64,000 nt of DNA, taken from the NCBI RefSeq assembly GCF_003952505.1, contig NZ_CP034450.1, positions 5,787,001 to 5,851,000 on the forward strand, read 5' to 3'. Positions 8,637 through 17,234 of the stretch are shown piece by piece. Position 1 is the first letter of the stretch. Each line of letters starts with the position of its first letter. A program made the position numbers and the translations under genes. Origin of the DNA: Mesorhizobium sp. M4B.F.Ca.ET.058.02.1.1. GTDB taxonomy: Bacteria; Pseudomonadota; Alphaproteobacteria; Rhizobiales; Rhizobiaceae. The notes beneath the pieces were generated by a model. That model made no database searches and was not told the DNA's origin. It worked only from the letters and a program-made list of their open reading frames with translations.

Positions 8637-9359
8637 CTACTTGGAACCGAGCGTCTTGATGGCGTCGTCGGTGGTCGCATCGGTCTGCCGTATCAGCGCC
8701 GCCGTATTCTCGAAGGCGCGCTGGACCATGATCAGGCGGGTCATTTCCTGCACCGGATTGACGTTGGATTCCTCGAGGAAGCCCTGCGCCACGCCGACGT
8801 CGGAGCGATCGGTGACAGGTTCAGGCGTCCGCGCGGGCACGATGCCGGAATTGCCGTAGCGGACGAAATTCTGCCCGGGATCGAAATTGTAGAGGCCGAT
8901 GGCGCCGACCAGTTGGTCGTTCTGTCGGAGCGAGCCGTCGGCGCCGGCCTTGGGCGGGCCGTTGCGCGGATCGAGCTGGATCGGAGCGCCGCCGCCGTCG
9001 AGCACAGGATAGCCTTCGATCGACATCAACTCGCCGTTCTCGTTCATCGAGAAACGGCCGTCACGGGTCATCACCGTGCCGGTCGGCGTTTCGATGGCAA
9101 ACCATGCATCGCCCTGGATGGCGAAGTCGAAAGGATTGCCGGTCTCGGTCATCGAACCGTGCGCCGTCGAAAGATAGGTTTTGCCGGAGGATGCGAAGGA
9201 GACCGACTTCGGACCAGTGCCGGAGACGACATCCTCGAATTTCACGCCAGTGGCGCGAAAGCCGATGGTCGAGGCATTGGCAACATTGTCGGCGATGGTG
9301 TCGAGCCGGCGCTCGAGCGCGATCTGCGAGGAGAGGGCGACGTAGAGGCTGTCCTGCAT
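8637..9359 (-). CDS. flgF: Flagellar basal-body rod protein FlgF
   Basis: FlgF is a proximal rod protein of the FlgE/F/G family. The 240-residue product has the N-terminal motif DTIADNVANASTIGFRATG (about residues 20-38). The central rod core is GNPFDFAIQGDAWFAIET and the C-terminal region is VAQGFLEESNVNPVQEMTRL then MVQRAFE. It lies 7 bp after the DUF1217 gene and 4 bp before fliI, which places it at the head of the minus-strand operon. Confidence 0.95.
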   Translation of the reverse strand: MQDSLYVALSSQIALERRLDTIADNVANASTIGFRATGVKFEDVVSGTGPKSVSFASSGKTYLSTAHGSMTETGNPFDFAIQGDAWFAIETPTGTVMTRDGRFSMNENGELMSIEGYPVLDGGGAPIQLDPRNGPPKAGADGSLRQNDQLVGAIGLYNFDPGQNFVRYGNSGIVPARTPEPVTDRSDVGVAQGFLEESNVNPVQEMTRLIMVQRAFENTAALIRQTDATTDDAIKTLGSK

Positions 9360-9366
9360 GGTGTTC

Positions 9367-10143
9367 TCAGAACTTCAGTTTCTGCATGGCCATCATCAGA
9401 TCGGTCGAGATGCCGACCGTGGTCGGCTGGGCAAAGAGCACGCTGACCGATGTCTGCGCCGTTGAGGTGGGGTTGTTGATCTCCCACAGGCTGGTGAACC
9501 GGGTCAGGAACTTGTTCAGCTTGTCGGTGTCCTTGAAATCGGCGATGTCGAGCTTCTGCTCGAACAACTGCGCCTGCTTGTCGATGTCGGCCGAGGCAAA
9601 GGAATCGGGCAGGCCGAGCGCGGTGCGCACCACGCTCGAAAGTGCCGTATCGGCCAGCACGTCGTACCAGTTGGTGATGTCGGGCGCCTTGCGCTGGAAG
9701 TAGAGTGCCAGCCGCACGCCTTGATTGGTCTCGCCGGCATTCTCCTCCAGGGTCTGGCGCATGTATTTGTCGACCGTGCCCTGCTGGGCGGAGGGAAAGA
9801 GCGTGGCGGTCGAGCCATAGGCGGCGAAGTTGAACGCCTTGACGAAGGCGGCGTAGCGCTTGTCGCTCAACTTGTTGGCGAAGCTGTCCGAATCCGAGAC
9901 GCCTTCCTTGAGCGCCTTGACCATGAAGGCCTTGGCATAGGCCATGTCGCCCAGGCCGTATGCCTTCATGGCATAGGTGAACAGGCGGGTGTCCTTGACG
10001 AAGTCATCGATGGTTTTGATGTTGCCGATATTGGCGAGATAGTAGTCGGTATCGCGCTTGACGACGGGCTGCGCCTCAACCTGATCGATCGCCTTGGGTA
10101 TGTCCTTGGCGATAAGCTGGTAGCTCGTATAAGTGTTCAACAC
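9367..10143 (-). CDS. DUF1217 family flagellar-cluster protein
   Basis: This 258-residue protein matches my memory of the DUF1217 family, which occurs in alphaproteobacterial flagellar clusters and has no well-settled function. It is soluble-looking and mostly helical, with no signal peptide or transmembrane helix. Recognisable parts are MLNTYTSYQLIAKDIPKAID at the N terminus, the central FTYAMKAYGLGDMAYAKAFM, and a C-terminal tail with TDLMMAMQKLKF. It is the first gene of the minus-strand operon, divergent from motA, and probably encodes a regulator or assembly factor of the flagellum. That role is inference from position. Confidence 0.75.
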   Translation of the reverse strand: MLNTYTSYQLIAKDIPKAIDQVEAQPVVKRDTDYYLANIGNIKTIDDFVKDTRLFTYAMKAYGLGDMAYAKAFMVKALKEGVSDSDSFANKLSDKRYAAFVKAFNFAAYGSTATLFPSAQQGTVDKYMRQTLEENAGETNQGVRLALYFQRKAPDITNWYDVLADTALSSVVRTALGLPDSFASADIDKQAQLFEQKLDIADFKDTDKLNKFLTRFTSLWEINNPTSTAQTSVSVLFAQPTTVGISTDLMMAMQKLKF

Positions 10144-10321
10144 GCTGTGCGCCTCCGGCGAAGCTATTCCAGGAAAATACAGTCACTTCCTTGCGCGAAG
10201 CTGAATCGGCCCCGCAACCCGCGATCCGGACCTCGCGGGTTGAAGCCTCGTCGATTCAAGCCTCACACAAGGCACGGGGACTATCGGTTGGGACCTGCGG
10301 TGACATGCGGAAGGATCTTGC
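10144..10321. promoter_or_regulatory. Divergent flagellar promoter region with inverted repeat
   Basis: This 178-bp gap separates the two divergent flagellar operons and must hold both promoters. It contains a perfect 9-bp inverted repeat, CAACCCGCG at 10215-10223 and CGCGGGTTG at 10234-10242, separated by 10 bp. This could be an operator or an RNA hairpin in the motA leader. I could not identify convincing -35/-10 boxes. In Sinorhizobium such genes depend on VisNR and Rem, and both VisNR genes are nearby. Confidence 0.5.
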
Positions 10322-11197
10322 GTGGGCATTCTGATCGGACTGGTGGTGACGCTCGGCTGCGTCCTCGGCGGCTTCATGGCCATGGGCGGTCATCTGCATG
10401 TGCTCATGCAGCCCTGGGAAGCGGTGGTCATCTGCGGCGCGGCGCTCGGCACCTTCCTGGTCGCCAACCCGATGAAGACCGTCAAGGACACCGGCAAGGG
10501 CATTCTCGAAGCGTTCAAGCAGGCGGTGCCGAAGGAACGGGATTATCTCGAGACGCTCGGCGTTCTGCACAGCCTGATGCGCGAATTGCGCTCCAAGTCG
10601 CGCAGCGAGGTCGAGGCGCATATCGACAATCCCGAGGAATCGGCGATCTTCCAGGCATTCCCGACGGTGCTGAAGAACCACGATCTCACGCATTTCATCT
10701 GCGACTACTGCCGCATCATCATCATCGGCAATGCGCGTTCGCATGAGATCGAGGCGCTGATGGACGAGGAGATCCAGACCATCAGGACCGACAAGCTGAA
10801 GGCCTACCACGCGATGGTGGCGGTCGGCGACGGCCTGCCGGCGCTCGGCATCGTCGCCGCGGTGCTCGGCGTGGTCAAGGCGATGGGCGCGCTCGACCAG
10901 TCGCCGGAAATCCTCGGCGGGCTGATCGGCGCCGCGCTCGTCGGCACCTTTCTCGGCATCTTCCTGTCCTATGGCGTGGTGGGGCCCGTCGCCACCAAGA
11001 TCAAGACCGTGCGCGAGAAGAAGAATCGCCTCTACATCATCGTCAAGCAGACGCTGCTTGCCTACATGAACGGCGCGCTGCCGCAGGTCGCGATCGAGTT
11101 CGGCCGCAAGACCATCTCATCCTACGAGCGGCCGACGATCGACGCCGTCGAGCAGAGCACGATGAATACCGGCACGGCCGAAAAGAAGGCGGCCTGA
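10322..11197 (+). CDS. motA: Flagellar motor stator protein MotA
   Basis: MotA is the inner-membrane stator subunit that, with MotB, couples proton flow to rotor torque. The 291-residue product starts with GTG. It has hydrophobic helices at about 1-20 and 28-50, a long cytoplasmic loop containing the charged [21 protein letters not shown] region, and two C-terminal helices (about 165-185 and 196-222) with [17 protein letters not shown]. Length fits MotA. motB is not in the window. It is the first gene of the plus-strand motA-fliM-fliN-fliG-flhB operon. Confidence 0.96.
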   Translation: MGILIGLVVTLGCVLGGFMAMGGHLHVLMQPWEAVVICGAALGTFLVANPMKTVKDTGKGILEAFKQAVPKERDYLETLGVLHSLMRELRSKSRSEVEAHIDNPEESAIFQAFPTVLKNHDLTHFICDYCRIIIIGNARSHEIEALMDEEIQTIRTDKLKAYHAMVAVGDGLPALGIVAAVLGVVKAMGALDQSPEILGGLIGAALVGTFLGIFLSYGVVGPVATKIKTVREKKNRLYIIVKQTLLAYMNGALPQVAIEFGRKTISSYERPTIDAVEQSTMNTGTAEKKAA

Positions 11198-11231
11198 GCA
11201 TGCGTCAAGACAGCCAGGGCCGCTCGCCATC

Positions 11232-12170
11232 ATGACCAGTCCGGGCAGTCCGTCGCAGACCCGTTCCCTGATCATCGAACGTCTCGTCGGCGACAGCGGC
11301 GAGGCCGGTCATGTCATTGGTGCCGGGCGGGCGATGGCCGAACGCGCCGTGCCGCTGCTGCAGAAGAGCCTTGCCGTCGAGCTTGGCGCGCCGGTTACGG
11401 TGGATCTGCGGGCGGTCGAGGTGAGCCGGGTTCCCCATGCACGCGCCGATGCCGGCGAGACCTTCGCCATGGTCATCGTTCCATCGCCGACCTCGGCCGA
11501 CGCCATGACCCTGGTGATCGACGCTCAGGCCATAGCCGTCGTGGTTTGCGCCCTGTTCGGCGGGGACCCGGACGCGCGGGTCTCGCCAATCGAACGCGAG
11601 CTGTCACAGATCGAGACCGATGTGGCGACGACGGTGATCCAGCATGTGGCGCAGGCGCTCAATGGATCGGGCAAGCGCTCGCTCGAATTGCGGCTGCCGG
11701 TGCAGCGGGCAATGTCCGGCATGGAGGCTAAGCGGCGGGTGCTGCGCGATGGGGCGGCGGTCCGCATGCTGTTCGGCATCTCGACGCCGACCGACAGCGG
11801 CACTGTCACGGTGATGATCCCGCAGCGCATCCTGCTTGCGACCCGTGGCGGCGCGGCCGGCGCCCACGACGACGATCACACGGCCGGCTCGGACTGGCGG
11901 GCGCGCTTCTCCGAAGAAGTGATGCGCTCGACAGTAACGCTGGAGGCGACGATGCCGCTCGCCCGGCTGACGCTCGGCGACCTCGCCAGCCTCGAAGTCG
12001 GGCAGATCATCGAATTCGAAGAGACGGCGCAATCGCATGCGCGGCTCAGCGCGCGCGACAAGACGCTGTTCGTCTGCGAGTTCGGCAAGCTCGGCCAGAA
12101 TTACACCGTCCGCGTCCGGCATCCCTACGATGCCGGACAGGATTTCATCGACGGGCTGATGCCGGGCTGA
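11232..12170 (+). CDS. fliM: Flagellar motor switch protein FliM
   Basis: FliM is the C-ring switch protein that binds phospho-CheY and links FliG to FliN. The 312-residue product has a divergent N terminus with a middle CheC-like domain (about 35-205, including VEVSRVPHARADAGETFAMV and SQIETDVATTVIQHVAQAL). The C-terminal SpoA domain (about 225-310) has the hallmark LTLGDLASLEVGQIIEFEE. It is less conserved than enteric FliM, as is usual in rhizobia. Neighbours motA and fliN confirm the call. Confidence 0.92.
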   Translation: MTSPGSPSQTRSLIIERLVGDSGEAGHVIGAGRAMAERAVPLLQKSLAVELGAPVTVDLRAVEVSRVPHARADAGETFAMVIVPSPTSADAMTLVIDAQAIAVVVCALFGGDPDARVSPIERELSQIETDVATTVIQHVAQALNGSGKRSLELRLPVQRAMSGMEAKRRVLRDGAAVRMLFGISTPTDSGTVTVMIPQRILLATRGGAAGAHDDDHTAGSDWRARFSEEVMRSTVTLEATMPLARLTLGDLASLEVGQIIEFEETAQSHARLSARDKTLFVCEFGKLGQNYTVRVRHPYDAGQDFIDGLMPG

Positions 12171-12203
12171 CGCCGGGTGGCCTGACCTTTTTGGAGACGA
12201 CGC

Positions 12204-12593
12204 ATGGCAAAGACGAAGGTGGAAGCCGAACCCGATCAGCCGGACGAGCAGCTCGATCGCGCCATCGAGGAGCTGCGCGGCGTCCTCAAGGAAGAGGAGA
12301 AGCGCCCGGACGTTGCCTACAGGGCCGCTTCCGGCGGCGCCAATTCCAGCATCATCATGGCCATTCCGGTCGACGTGCAGATCATCCTCGGCAGCACCGA
12401 GATGCCGGTGTCCGAGCTGATGGCGCTGCAGAAGGGTTCGACCGTGGCGCTCAACCGGCGTATCGGCGAGCCTGTCGACGTGGTGGTCAACGGCCGCAAG
12501 ATCGCCCGCGGCGAGATCACCGTGCTCGAAAGCGACCCGTCGCGCTTCGGCATCAGGTTGACCGAAATCATCGCCGCCACCAAGAGCGCGTAG
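12204..12593 (+). CDS. fliN: Flagellar motor switch protein FliN
   Basis: FliN forms the base of the C-ring and docks the export ATPase complex. The 129-residue product has a charged N-terminal extension (about 1-45) and then the SpoA domain: IPVDVQIILGSTEMPVSELM, followed by LNRRIGEPVDVVVNGRKIARGE and SRFGIRLTEI. It lies 33 bp after fliM and 43 bp before fliG. Confidence 0.96.
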   Translation: MAKTKVEAEPDQPDEQLDRAIEELRGVLKEEEKRPDVAYRAASGGANSSIIMAIPVDVQIILGSTEMPVSELMALQKGSTVALNRRIGEPVDVVVNGRKIARGEITVLESDPSRFGIRLTEIIAATKSA

Positions 12594-12636
12594 GCTTGGC
12601 CGGCGTGCACCGCCATCGACCGCAGGGACAGACAGC

Positions 12637-13653
12637 ATGACGACGCTGACCACGCTGACGCGCCCGCAAAAGGCAGCCGCCATTCTGGTGGCGATGGGCA
12701 AGCCCTCAGCCAGCCGGCTCCTGAAATTCTTCAAGCAGGAAGAACTGAAGGCACTGATCGAAGGGGCGCGCCTGCTGCGCACGATCCCGCAGAGCGACCT
12801 CGAGCGCATCGTCGCCGAATTCGAAGCCGAATTCACCGAGGGCGCGGGCCTGCTCGATTCCGCCGACCGGATGGACACCATCCTCAACGAATCGCTGTCG
12901 CCGGAGGAAATGAGCGCCATCATGGGCGACAAGAGGTTCGAGGTGGCACCCGAGGGCCCGCCGCCGATCTGGCCCGACCTCGAGAAGCTGGAGCCCGGCC
13001 GCCTCGGCGCCTTCCTGTCCGGCGAGCACCCCCAGACATCGGCCATGGTGCTGTCGAAGCTTTCCTCGCAGATCACGGCCGACGTGCTGTTGACGATGGA
13101 GAAGCCCGTCCGCAGCGAGATCATCAAACGCATGGTCACTTTGGCCACGGTTCCGGATGCGGCCGCAAAGATCGTCGAAAGCCAATTGCGCAGCAGCCTG
13201 CTGTCGCAAACCGCGACGAAGGATATCTCGGCCGGACAGGCGCGTGTCGCCAGCGTGCTCAACGAAATGGACAAGCCTCAGCTCGAAGAGGTCATGCACG
13301 ATCTGGAGGAGGCCGGCACGCCGGATCTCGACGGCGTCAGGTCGCGGCTGTTCGCCTTCGACGATTTGCCGCTGCTCGCCCAGAAGGCACGGGTGCTGCT
13401 GTTCGACGGGCTGTCGACCGAACTGGTCACGCTGGCGCTGCGAGGCGCGCCGCCGGCACTCACCGAATCGGTGTTGTCGGCGATCGGCGCAAGGTCGCGG
13501 CGCATGATCGAATCCGAACTCGGGCAGGGGTCCGAAGGCATCGCGCTGGCCGACATCATGGCGGCTCGCAAGACAATCGCGGTGGCGACGATCCGCCTGT
13601 CGCGTGAAGGGGCGTTCGAACTCCCTTCCTCGTCGCAGAGCGAAGCGGCCTGA
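12637..13653 (+). CDS. fliG: Flagellar motor switch protein FliG
   Basis: FliG is the torque-generating rotor protein that contacts the MS-ring and MotA. The 338-residue product follows the family layout. The N-terminal domain is TRPQKAAAILVAMGKPSASR. The middle domain has EHPQTSAMVLSKLSSQITAD, the FliG-type EHPQ motif. The C-terminal helical domain carries the charged helix region FDDLPLLAQKARVLLFDG. Its length is close to the usual 330-340. Confidence 0.96.
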   Translation: MTTLTTLTRPQKAAAILVAMGKPSASRLLKFFKQEELKALIEGARLLRTIPQSDLERIVAEFEAEFTEGAGLLDSADRMDTILNESLSPEEMSAIMGDKRFEVAPEGPPPIWPDLEKLEPGRLGAFLSGEHPQTSAMVLSKLSSQITADVLLTMEKPVRSEIIKRMVTLATVPDAAAKIVESQLRSSLLSQTATKDISAGQARVASVLNEMDKPQLEEVMHDLEEAGTPDLDGVRSRLFAFDDLPLLAQKARVLLFDGLSTELVTLALRGAPPALTESVLSAIGARSRRMIESELGQGSEGIALADIMAARKTIAVATIRLSREGAFELPSSSQSEAA

Positions 13654-13674
13654 TGGCGGCTCGGTTAGCACGCC

Positions 13675-14757
13675 ATGGCTGAATCGGTCGACAAGGACTC
13701 CAAAACCGAGGAAGCGACAGAAAAGAAGATCCGCGACACCGTCGAACAGGGCAAGCTGCCCCATTCGCGCGAAGCGGCGATCTTCACCTCCTTCGTCGCC
13801 ATATTGGTGTTCACCGTCTTCTACGCCAAGGACGCCATCATCGATCTCGGCATGTTCTTGTCGATGTTCCTGGAGAAGCCCGAAGCCTGGCCGATGGATA
13901 CCGAGACCGACGTCATCGCGCTCTACAAGACAGTCATCTTCGAGATCGGCCGCGCCGTCGTCAGCCTGCTCGTGCTTTTGGTGGTGGCCGGCGTCGGCGC
14001 CTCGGTGTTCCAGAATATGCCGCAGTTCGTCGGCGAGCGGGTCAGGCCGCAGCTGTCGCGCATCTCGATCGCCAAGGGCTGGAGCCGCATGTTCGGCGTG
14101 CAGGGCCTTGTCGAGTTCCTGAAGTCGCTGGGCAAGCTCGGCTTTGCCGTCGTCGTGCTCGGCTTCACGTTGTCGGAGGACCACCGCAGGCTGCTAGCCG
14201 GCATGATCACCAACCCGGTCGCCTTCGGTCTCGTCATCAGGAGCATCGCCGTCGACATATTGGTGGCGATCGTTTTCGTCATGGGGCTGATCGCGGTGGC
14301 CGACTTTGTCTGGTCGCGCTTCCACTGGCGGCGCGACCTGCGCATGAGCAAGCAGGAAATCAAGGACGAGATGAAGCAGTCCGAAGGTGATCCGATCGTC
14401 AAGTCGCGGCTGAGGTCGCTGGCGCGTGATCGTGCGCGGCGGCGCATGATGACGGCGGTGCCGCGCGCCACGCTGATCATCGCCAATCCGACGCACTATT
14501 CCATCGCGCTGAAATACGTCCGCGAGGAGGATTCCGCGCCCATGGTGCTGGCCAAGGGCCAGGATCTTGTGGCGCTCAAGATCCGCGAGATCGCCAGGGA
14601 GCACAACATCCCGATCTTTGAGGATGTGGCGCTCGCGCGCTCCATGTACAAGCAAGTTTCGGTTGATAGCGTAATCCCGTCGCAATTTTACCAGGCCGTC
14701 GCCGAGCTGGTGCGGATCGTCTATTCGAAAAAGGCTGAGCGCAGACTGACCTCATGA
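13675..14757 (+). CDS. flhB: Flagellar export apparatus switch protein FlhB
   Basis: FlhB controls substrate-specificity switching in flagellar export. The 360-residue product has a charged N terminus (KDSKTEEATEKKIRDT), four transmembrane helices between about 33 and 210, and a cytoplasmic domain with the self-cleavage motif NPTH at residues 271-274; cleavage occurs between N271 and P272 in the family. LAKGQDLVALKIREIAREHN follows, as expected. It overlaps the next gene by four bases. Confidence 0.97.
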   Translation: MAESVDKDSKTEEATEKKIRDTVEQGKLPHSREAAIFTSFVAILVFTVFYAKDAIIDLGMFLSMFLEKPEAWPMDTETDVIALYKTVIFEIGRAVVSLLVLLVVAGVGASVFQNMPQFVGERVRPQLSRISIAKGWSRMFGVQGLVEFLKSLGKLGFAVVVLGFTLSEDHRRLLAGMITNPVAFGLVIRSIAVDILVAIVFVMGLIAVADFVWSRFHWRRDLRMSKQEIKDEMKQSEGDPIVKSRLRSLARDRARRRMMTAVPRATLIIANPTHYSIALKYVREEDSAPMVLAKGQDLVALKIREIAREHNIPIFEDVALARSMYKQVSVDSVIPSQFYQAVAELVRIVYSKKAERRLTS

Positions 14758-15188
14758 ACCGGCAAGCTTACGCAAAATCCCGCGAGATCATCGTCGCCAA
14801 CGCCATCGAGCAGGTGATCACCGAACTCAGGCTGATCGACGTCGCCGACTATATCGCCTTCATCCGGCTCGAGCATTTCGCCTGCCTGTCGGATCTGGTG
14901 GATTCGGCGGCCGAACTGTTCTTCATGCCGGGCACGCTCAGGCTCGGTCACGGCGGCGAAGCCCATGTCGACTGGAGCGGCAGTCCGCGCATCGTGCTCG
15001 ACCTCGAGCTCAGGCCACCCGGCGTGACCGTCTATTTCCAGCTGACGTTGAGCGGAGACAAGGACCATGTCGTGGTCAACTACGTGTCGTTCGAAAAGCC
15101 CGGCGAGAATCCCGAGCACAACACCGCGCTCCTGGAAGCGGTGATCGAACAGGCGCGCATCCGCAGGACCGAGACGATCGCCTACTGA
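14754..15188 (+). CDS. Unknown 144-residue protein coupled to flhB
   Basis: I do not recognise this family. The protein has no signal or transmembrane segment. It has an N-terminal helical half (AYAKSREIIVANAIEQVITE, then a segment with LEHFACLSDLVDSAAEL) and a C-terminal half that looks like alternating strands (RIVLDLELRPPGVTVYFQLT, DHVVVNYVSFEKPG). Its ATG overlaps the flhB stop (ATGA), so it is very likely translated with the flagellar operon. A role in flagellar export or regulation is inference only. It converges on visR across a gap of about 120 bp. Confidence 0.75.
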   Translation: MNRQAYAKSREIIVANAIEQVITELRLIDVADYIAFIRLEHFACLSDLVDSAAELFFMPGTLRLGHGGEAHVDWSGSPRIVLDLELRPPGVTVYFQLTLSGDKDHVVVNYVSFEKPGENPEHNTALLEAVIEQARIRRTETIAY

Positions 15189-15306
15189 AATCTGCCTTGA
15201 GGGAAGCAAAGCGCGGCGGTGATGGACCGCGCGCGGTTTGGCATGCCGTGGCCCTCGCGGTCGCGCAGGTTCGGCCGGTCCGTGCTCGGAGCCTTCGCGG
15301 GACGAT

Positions 15307-16077
15307 CTATTCGATGAGGCCGAGCCGCAGCGCCTTGGCCACCGCCTGGTTGCGGTTGACGGCGTTGAGCTTCTGCGTCGACTGGGTCAGGTACTGGTTG
15401 GCGGTGTGCACCGACAATTTCAGCAGCTCGGCGATCTCCTCGCTGGTGTTGCCGTTGGCGGTCAGCTTCAGGCATTCGAGCTCGCGCTTGGAGATCGAGC
15501 GCATCCGGCTGGTGTCGGTCGGACGGATGCGGGCAACCGCGGCAAACAGCGAGAAGCAGCGGGCGTGGATCTCGTAGAGCGCCTCCTGCGGCAGGGCGAT
15601 GTCCGGCCCGAGGAAGATGACCAGCCCGCACTGGCCGCGGTCGGCATGGACGGGAAAGGCGATGCCGTTGGTGCCGGGCGCGAGCGGCGCCGTCCTCTCG
15701 GACCAGGCAAGATCCTGGAAGACCTGCTGCGAGCTGGCGATGCCGTCGTCCACCCACCAGCGCGGCGCCGTCGAGATGCGGGTGTGGCGCACCATCTCCT
15801 CGCCATTGGCGCCGGAGATGAATTTGGTGGCCACGGAGGTGCCGGGGTAGTCCGAATCGAAGCTTGGCACGAGGCGGGCCCGTTCCAGCGAAGGGCTGAC
15901 GAAGAACAGGCCGAAAGCCCCGGCGTTGATGTCGACGGCGATCCAGCGGCAGCGGCGCACGGCGTCCGGAATGGTGACGGCGTGGTGCGTTTCGGAGCCG
16001 AGCGAGAAGGCGCCGAAGGGGCTGCGCTGCTCGTTGAAGAGGGCCTCGGCTGCCTCCTTGACCTGTGCCTGTTTCAA
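15307..16077 (-). CDS. visR: LuxR-type motility regulator VisR
   Basis: VisR acts with VisN as a heteromeric LuxR-type master regulator of motility genes in Sinorhizobium and Agrobacterium. The product has an N-terminal ligand-binding-like domain (about 30-160) and a C-terminal LuxR helix-turn-helix with ISKRELECLKLTANGNTSEE and LSVHTANQYLTQSTQKLNAV. No ATG fits between the visN stop and the first conserved residues. The best start is the TTG at 16077, which overlaps the visN stop as TTGA and gives 256 residues. An apparent longer reading passes through visN out of frame and is not real. Confidence 0.88.
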   Translation of the reverse strand: MKQAQVKEAAEALFNEQRSPFGAFSLGSETHHAVTIPDAVRRCRWIAVDINAGAFGLFFVSPSLERARLVPSFDSDYPGTSVATKFISGANGEEMVRHTRISTAPRWWVDDGIASSQQVFQDLAWSERTAPLAPGTNGIAFPVHADRGQCGLVIFLGPDIALPQEALYEIHARCFSLFAAVARIRPTDTSRMRSISKRELECLKLTANGNTSEEIAELLKLSVHTANQYLTQSTQKLNAVNRNQAVAKALRLGLIE

Positions 16078-16805
16078 ATGATGCCGCTCCTGATCGCCGT
16101 CGCGATGGCCATCGCGCGGTTGCTGGCCGCGAATTTCTGGATCGCGTGGGTGATGTAGCTGTTGACGGTGTTCGACGAGACGCCGAGGATCAGCGCGACC
16201 TCGTCGGTGGTCTTGCCCTCCGACACCCAGAACAGGCATTCGCGCTCGCGGTCGGACAGCGGGTCCTGCATGGCGGCGGCGGCGATCAGCTGCGGGATGT
16301 CGGACAGCGCATAGCAGCACTTCAGCTGGGCTTTCATCAGAGCCGGCTGGTCGATCTTGCCGACCTCGGCGGCCGAAAACAGCGCGAACAGGCGCTGGCG
16401 ACCGACATTCAGCCGCAGCGAGTAGATCTCGGCGTGGCCGAGCACATCGAGCAGGCGGGCCTCCTCGCCGCTCAGCAGCGCGCCGGCGTCAGGCGCTTGG
16501 GCAGCCACCAGCGGCCTCGGGCGGTTGCCGGGCGACGCGGTCAGCTGCCCTTGGGCGAGGCCGGCTATCAGCCGTTTGCCGATGAGCTCGATGGCGTCGA
16601 AAATCCAGTTGGAGGACACGATGCGGGCATCGCTGCGATCCTGGTCGTGGATGATGGCGACGAGCATGTAGCTGTCGGCGCCGATCTCGGCGGCAAGCTG
16701 CATGAAAAAGCTGGTGAGGTCGCCGCGAGACGCCAGGCGCGATGGTTCGGATTGGAGAAGCGCGGCGGGACTGCTCATTTTATGCTTTGGCCGGAATCGA
16801 TCCAT
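16074..16805 (-). CDS. visN: LuxR-type motility regulator VisN
   Basis: VisN is the partner of VisR and controls flagellar and chemotaxis genes in related rhizobia. The product has an autoinducer-binding-like domain and a C-terminal LuxR HTH: DPLSDRERECLFWVSEGKTT then LGVSSNTVNSYITHAIQKFA. The start is uncertain. ATG at 16805 (MDRFRPKH, 243 residues), GTG at 16859 (261 residues) and ATG at 16778 (234 residues) are all open, and none has a strong ribosome binding site. It is translationally coupled to visR. An upstream palindrome at 17010-17023 may be regulatory. Confidence 0.88.
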   Translation of the reverse strand: MDRFRPKHKMSSPAALLQSEPSRLASRGDLTSFFMQLAAEIGADSYMLVAIIHDQDRSDARIVSSNWIFDAIELIGKRLIAGLAQGQLTASPGNRPRPLVAAQAPDAGALLSGEEARLLDVLGHAEIYSLRLNVGRQRLFALFSAAEVGKIDQPALMKAQLKCCYALSDIPQLIAAAAMQDPLSDRERECLFWVSEGKTTDEVALILGVSSNTVNSYITHAIQKFAASNRAMAIATAIRSGII

Positions 16806-16859
16806 GTGCCCGGTGCTGGTGTCGCCAGCGGCCGAACCCGAAATACGCGTCACTGTCAC

Positions 16860-17234
16860 GAAGACACACTCAAGGCGCGGTCAGCGCCCAACCAGGTCGG
16901 AATCCCTACAGGGAACGCGAAGCCGTCCGCGTCTGGTGCCGGCCGAGTGCCGGAACTTGAGACTTTGGGTGGTCGCCGCGCCCCCCGAGGACCGGCTGAT
17001 TCGGGTCTAATCTACCCGTAGATGAATCCGACATCAAACGCGATTTGACAAAATCGAATCCGGTGGACTCGGATCGCGACTCAGGGGCCGTTTCGCGCTG
17101 CTTTCAACCGGTCTCTTCGATGGAAAAACGGGGGCAGGTGCCGGGCCGCCATATCGGGGCGCGGCCGATTCGGCTAGGATTCGCATGGCGGCAATGGATG
17201 GGCGTCCGTTGCCGGTGGTCTTGCGGGGGAAACG
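16860..17234. promoter_or_regulatory. visN upstream region with palindromes
   Basis: No gene is seen in this 375-bp gap between visN and the TMEM43-like gene. It holds a palindrome ATCTACCCGTAGAT at 17010-17023 (6-bp arms, 2-bp centre). It also holds an inverted repeat CGATTT/AAATCG at 17041-17056, with a TTGACA-like hexamer inside it at 17045-17050 but no good -10 box. A short ATCCG/CGGAT repeat lies at 17059-17074. Either divergent gene could be controlled from here. Confidence 0.4.

Noticed and set aside
17045-17050. TTGACA as a sigma-70 -35 box
   Set aside because: No acceptable -10 box lies 16-18 bp downstream.
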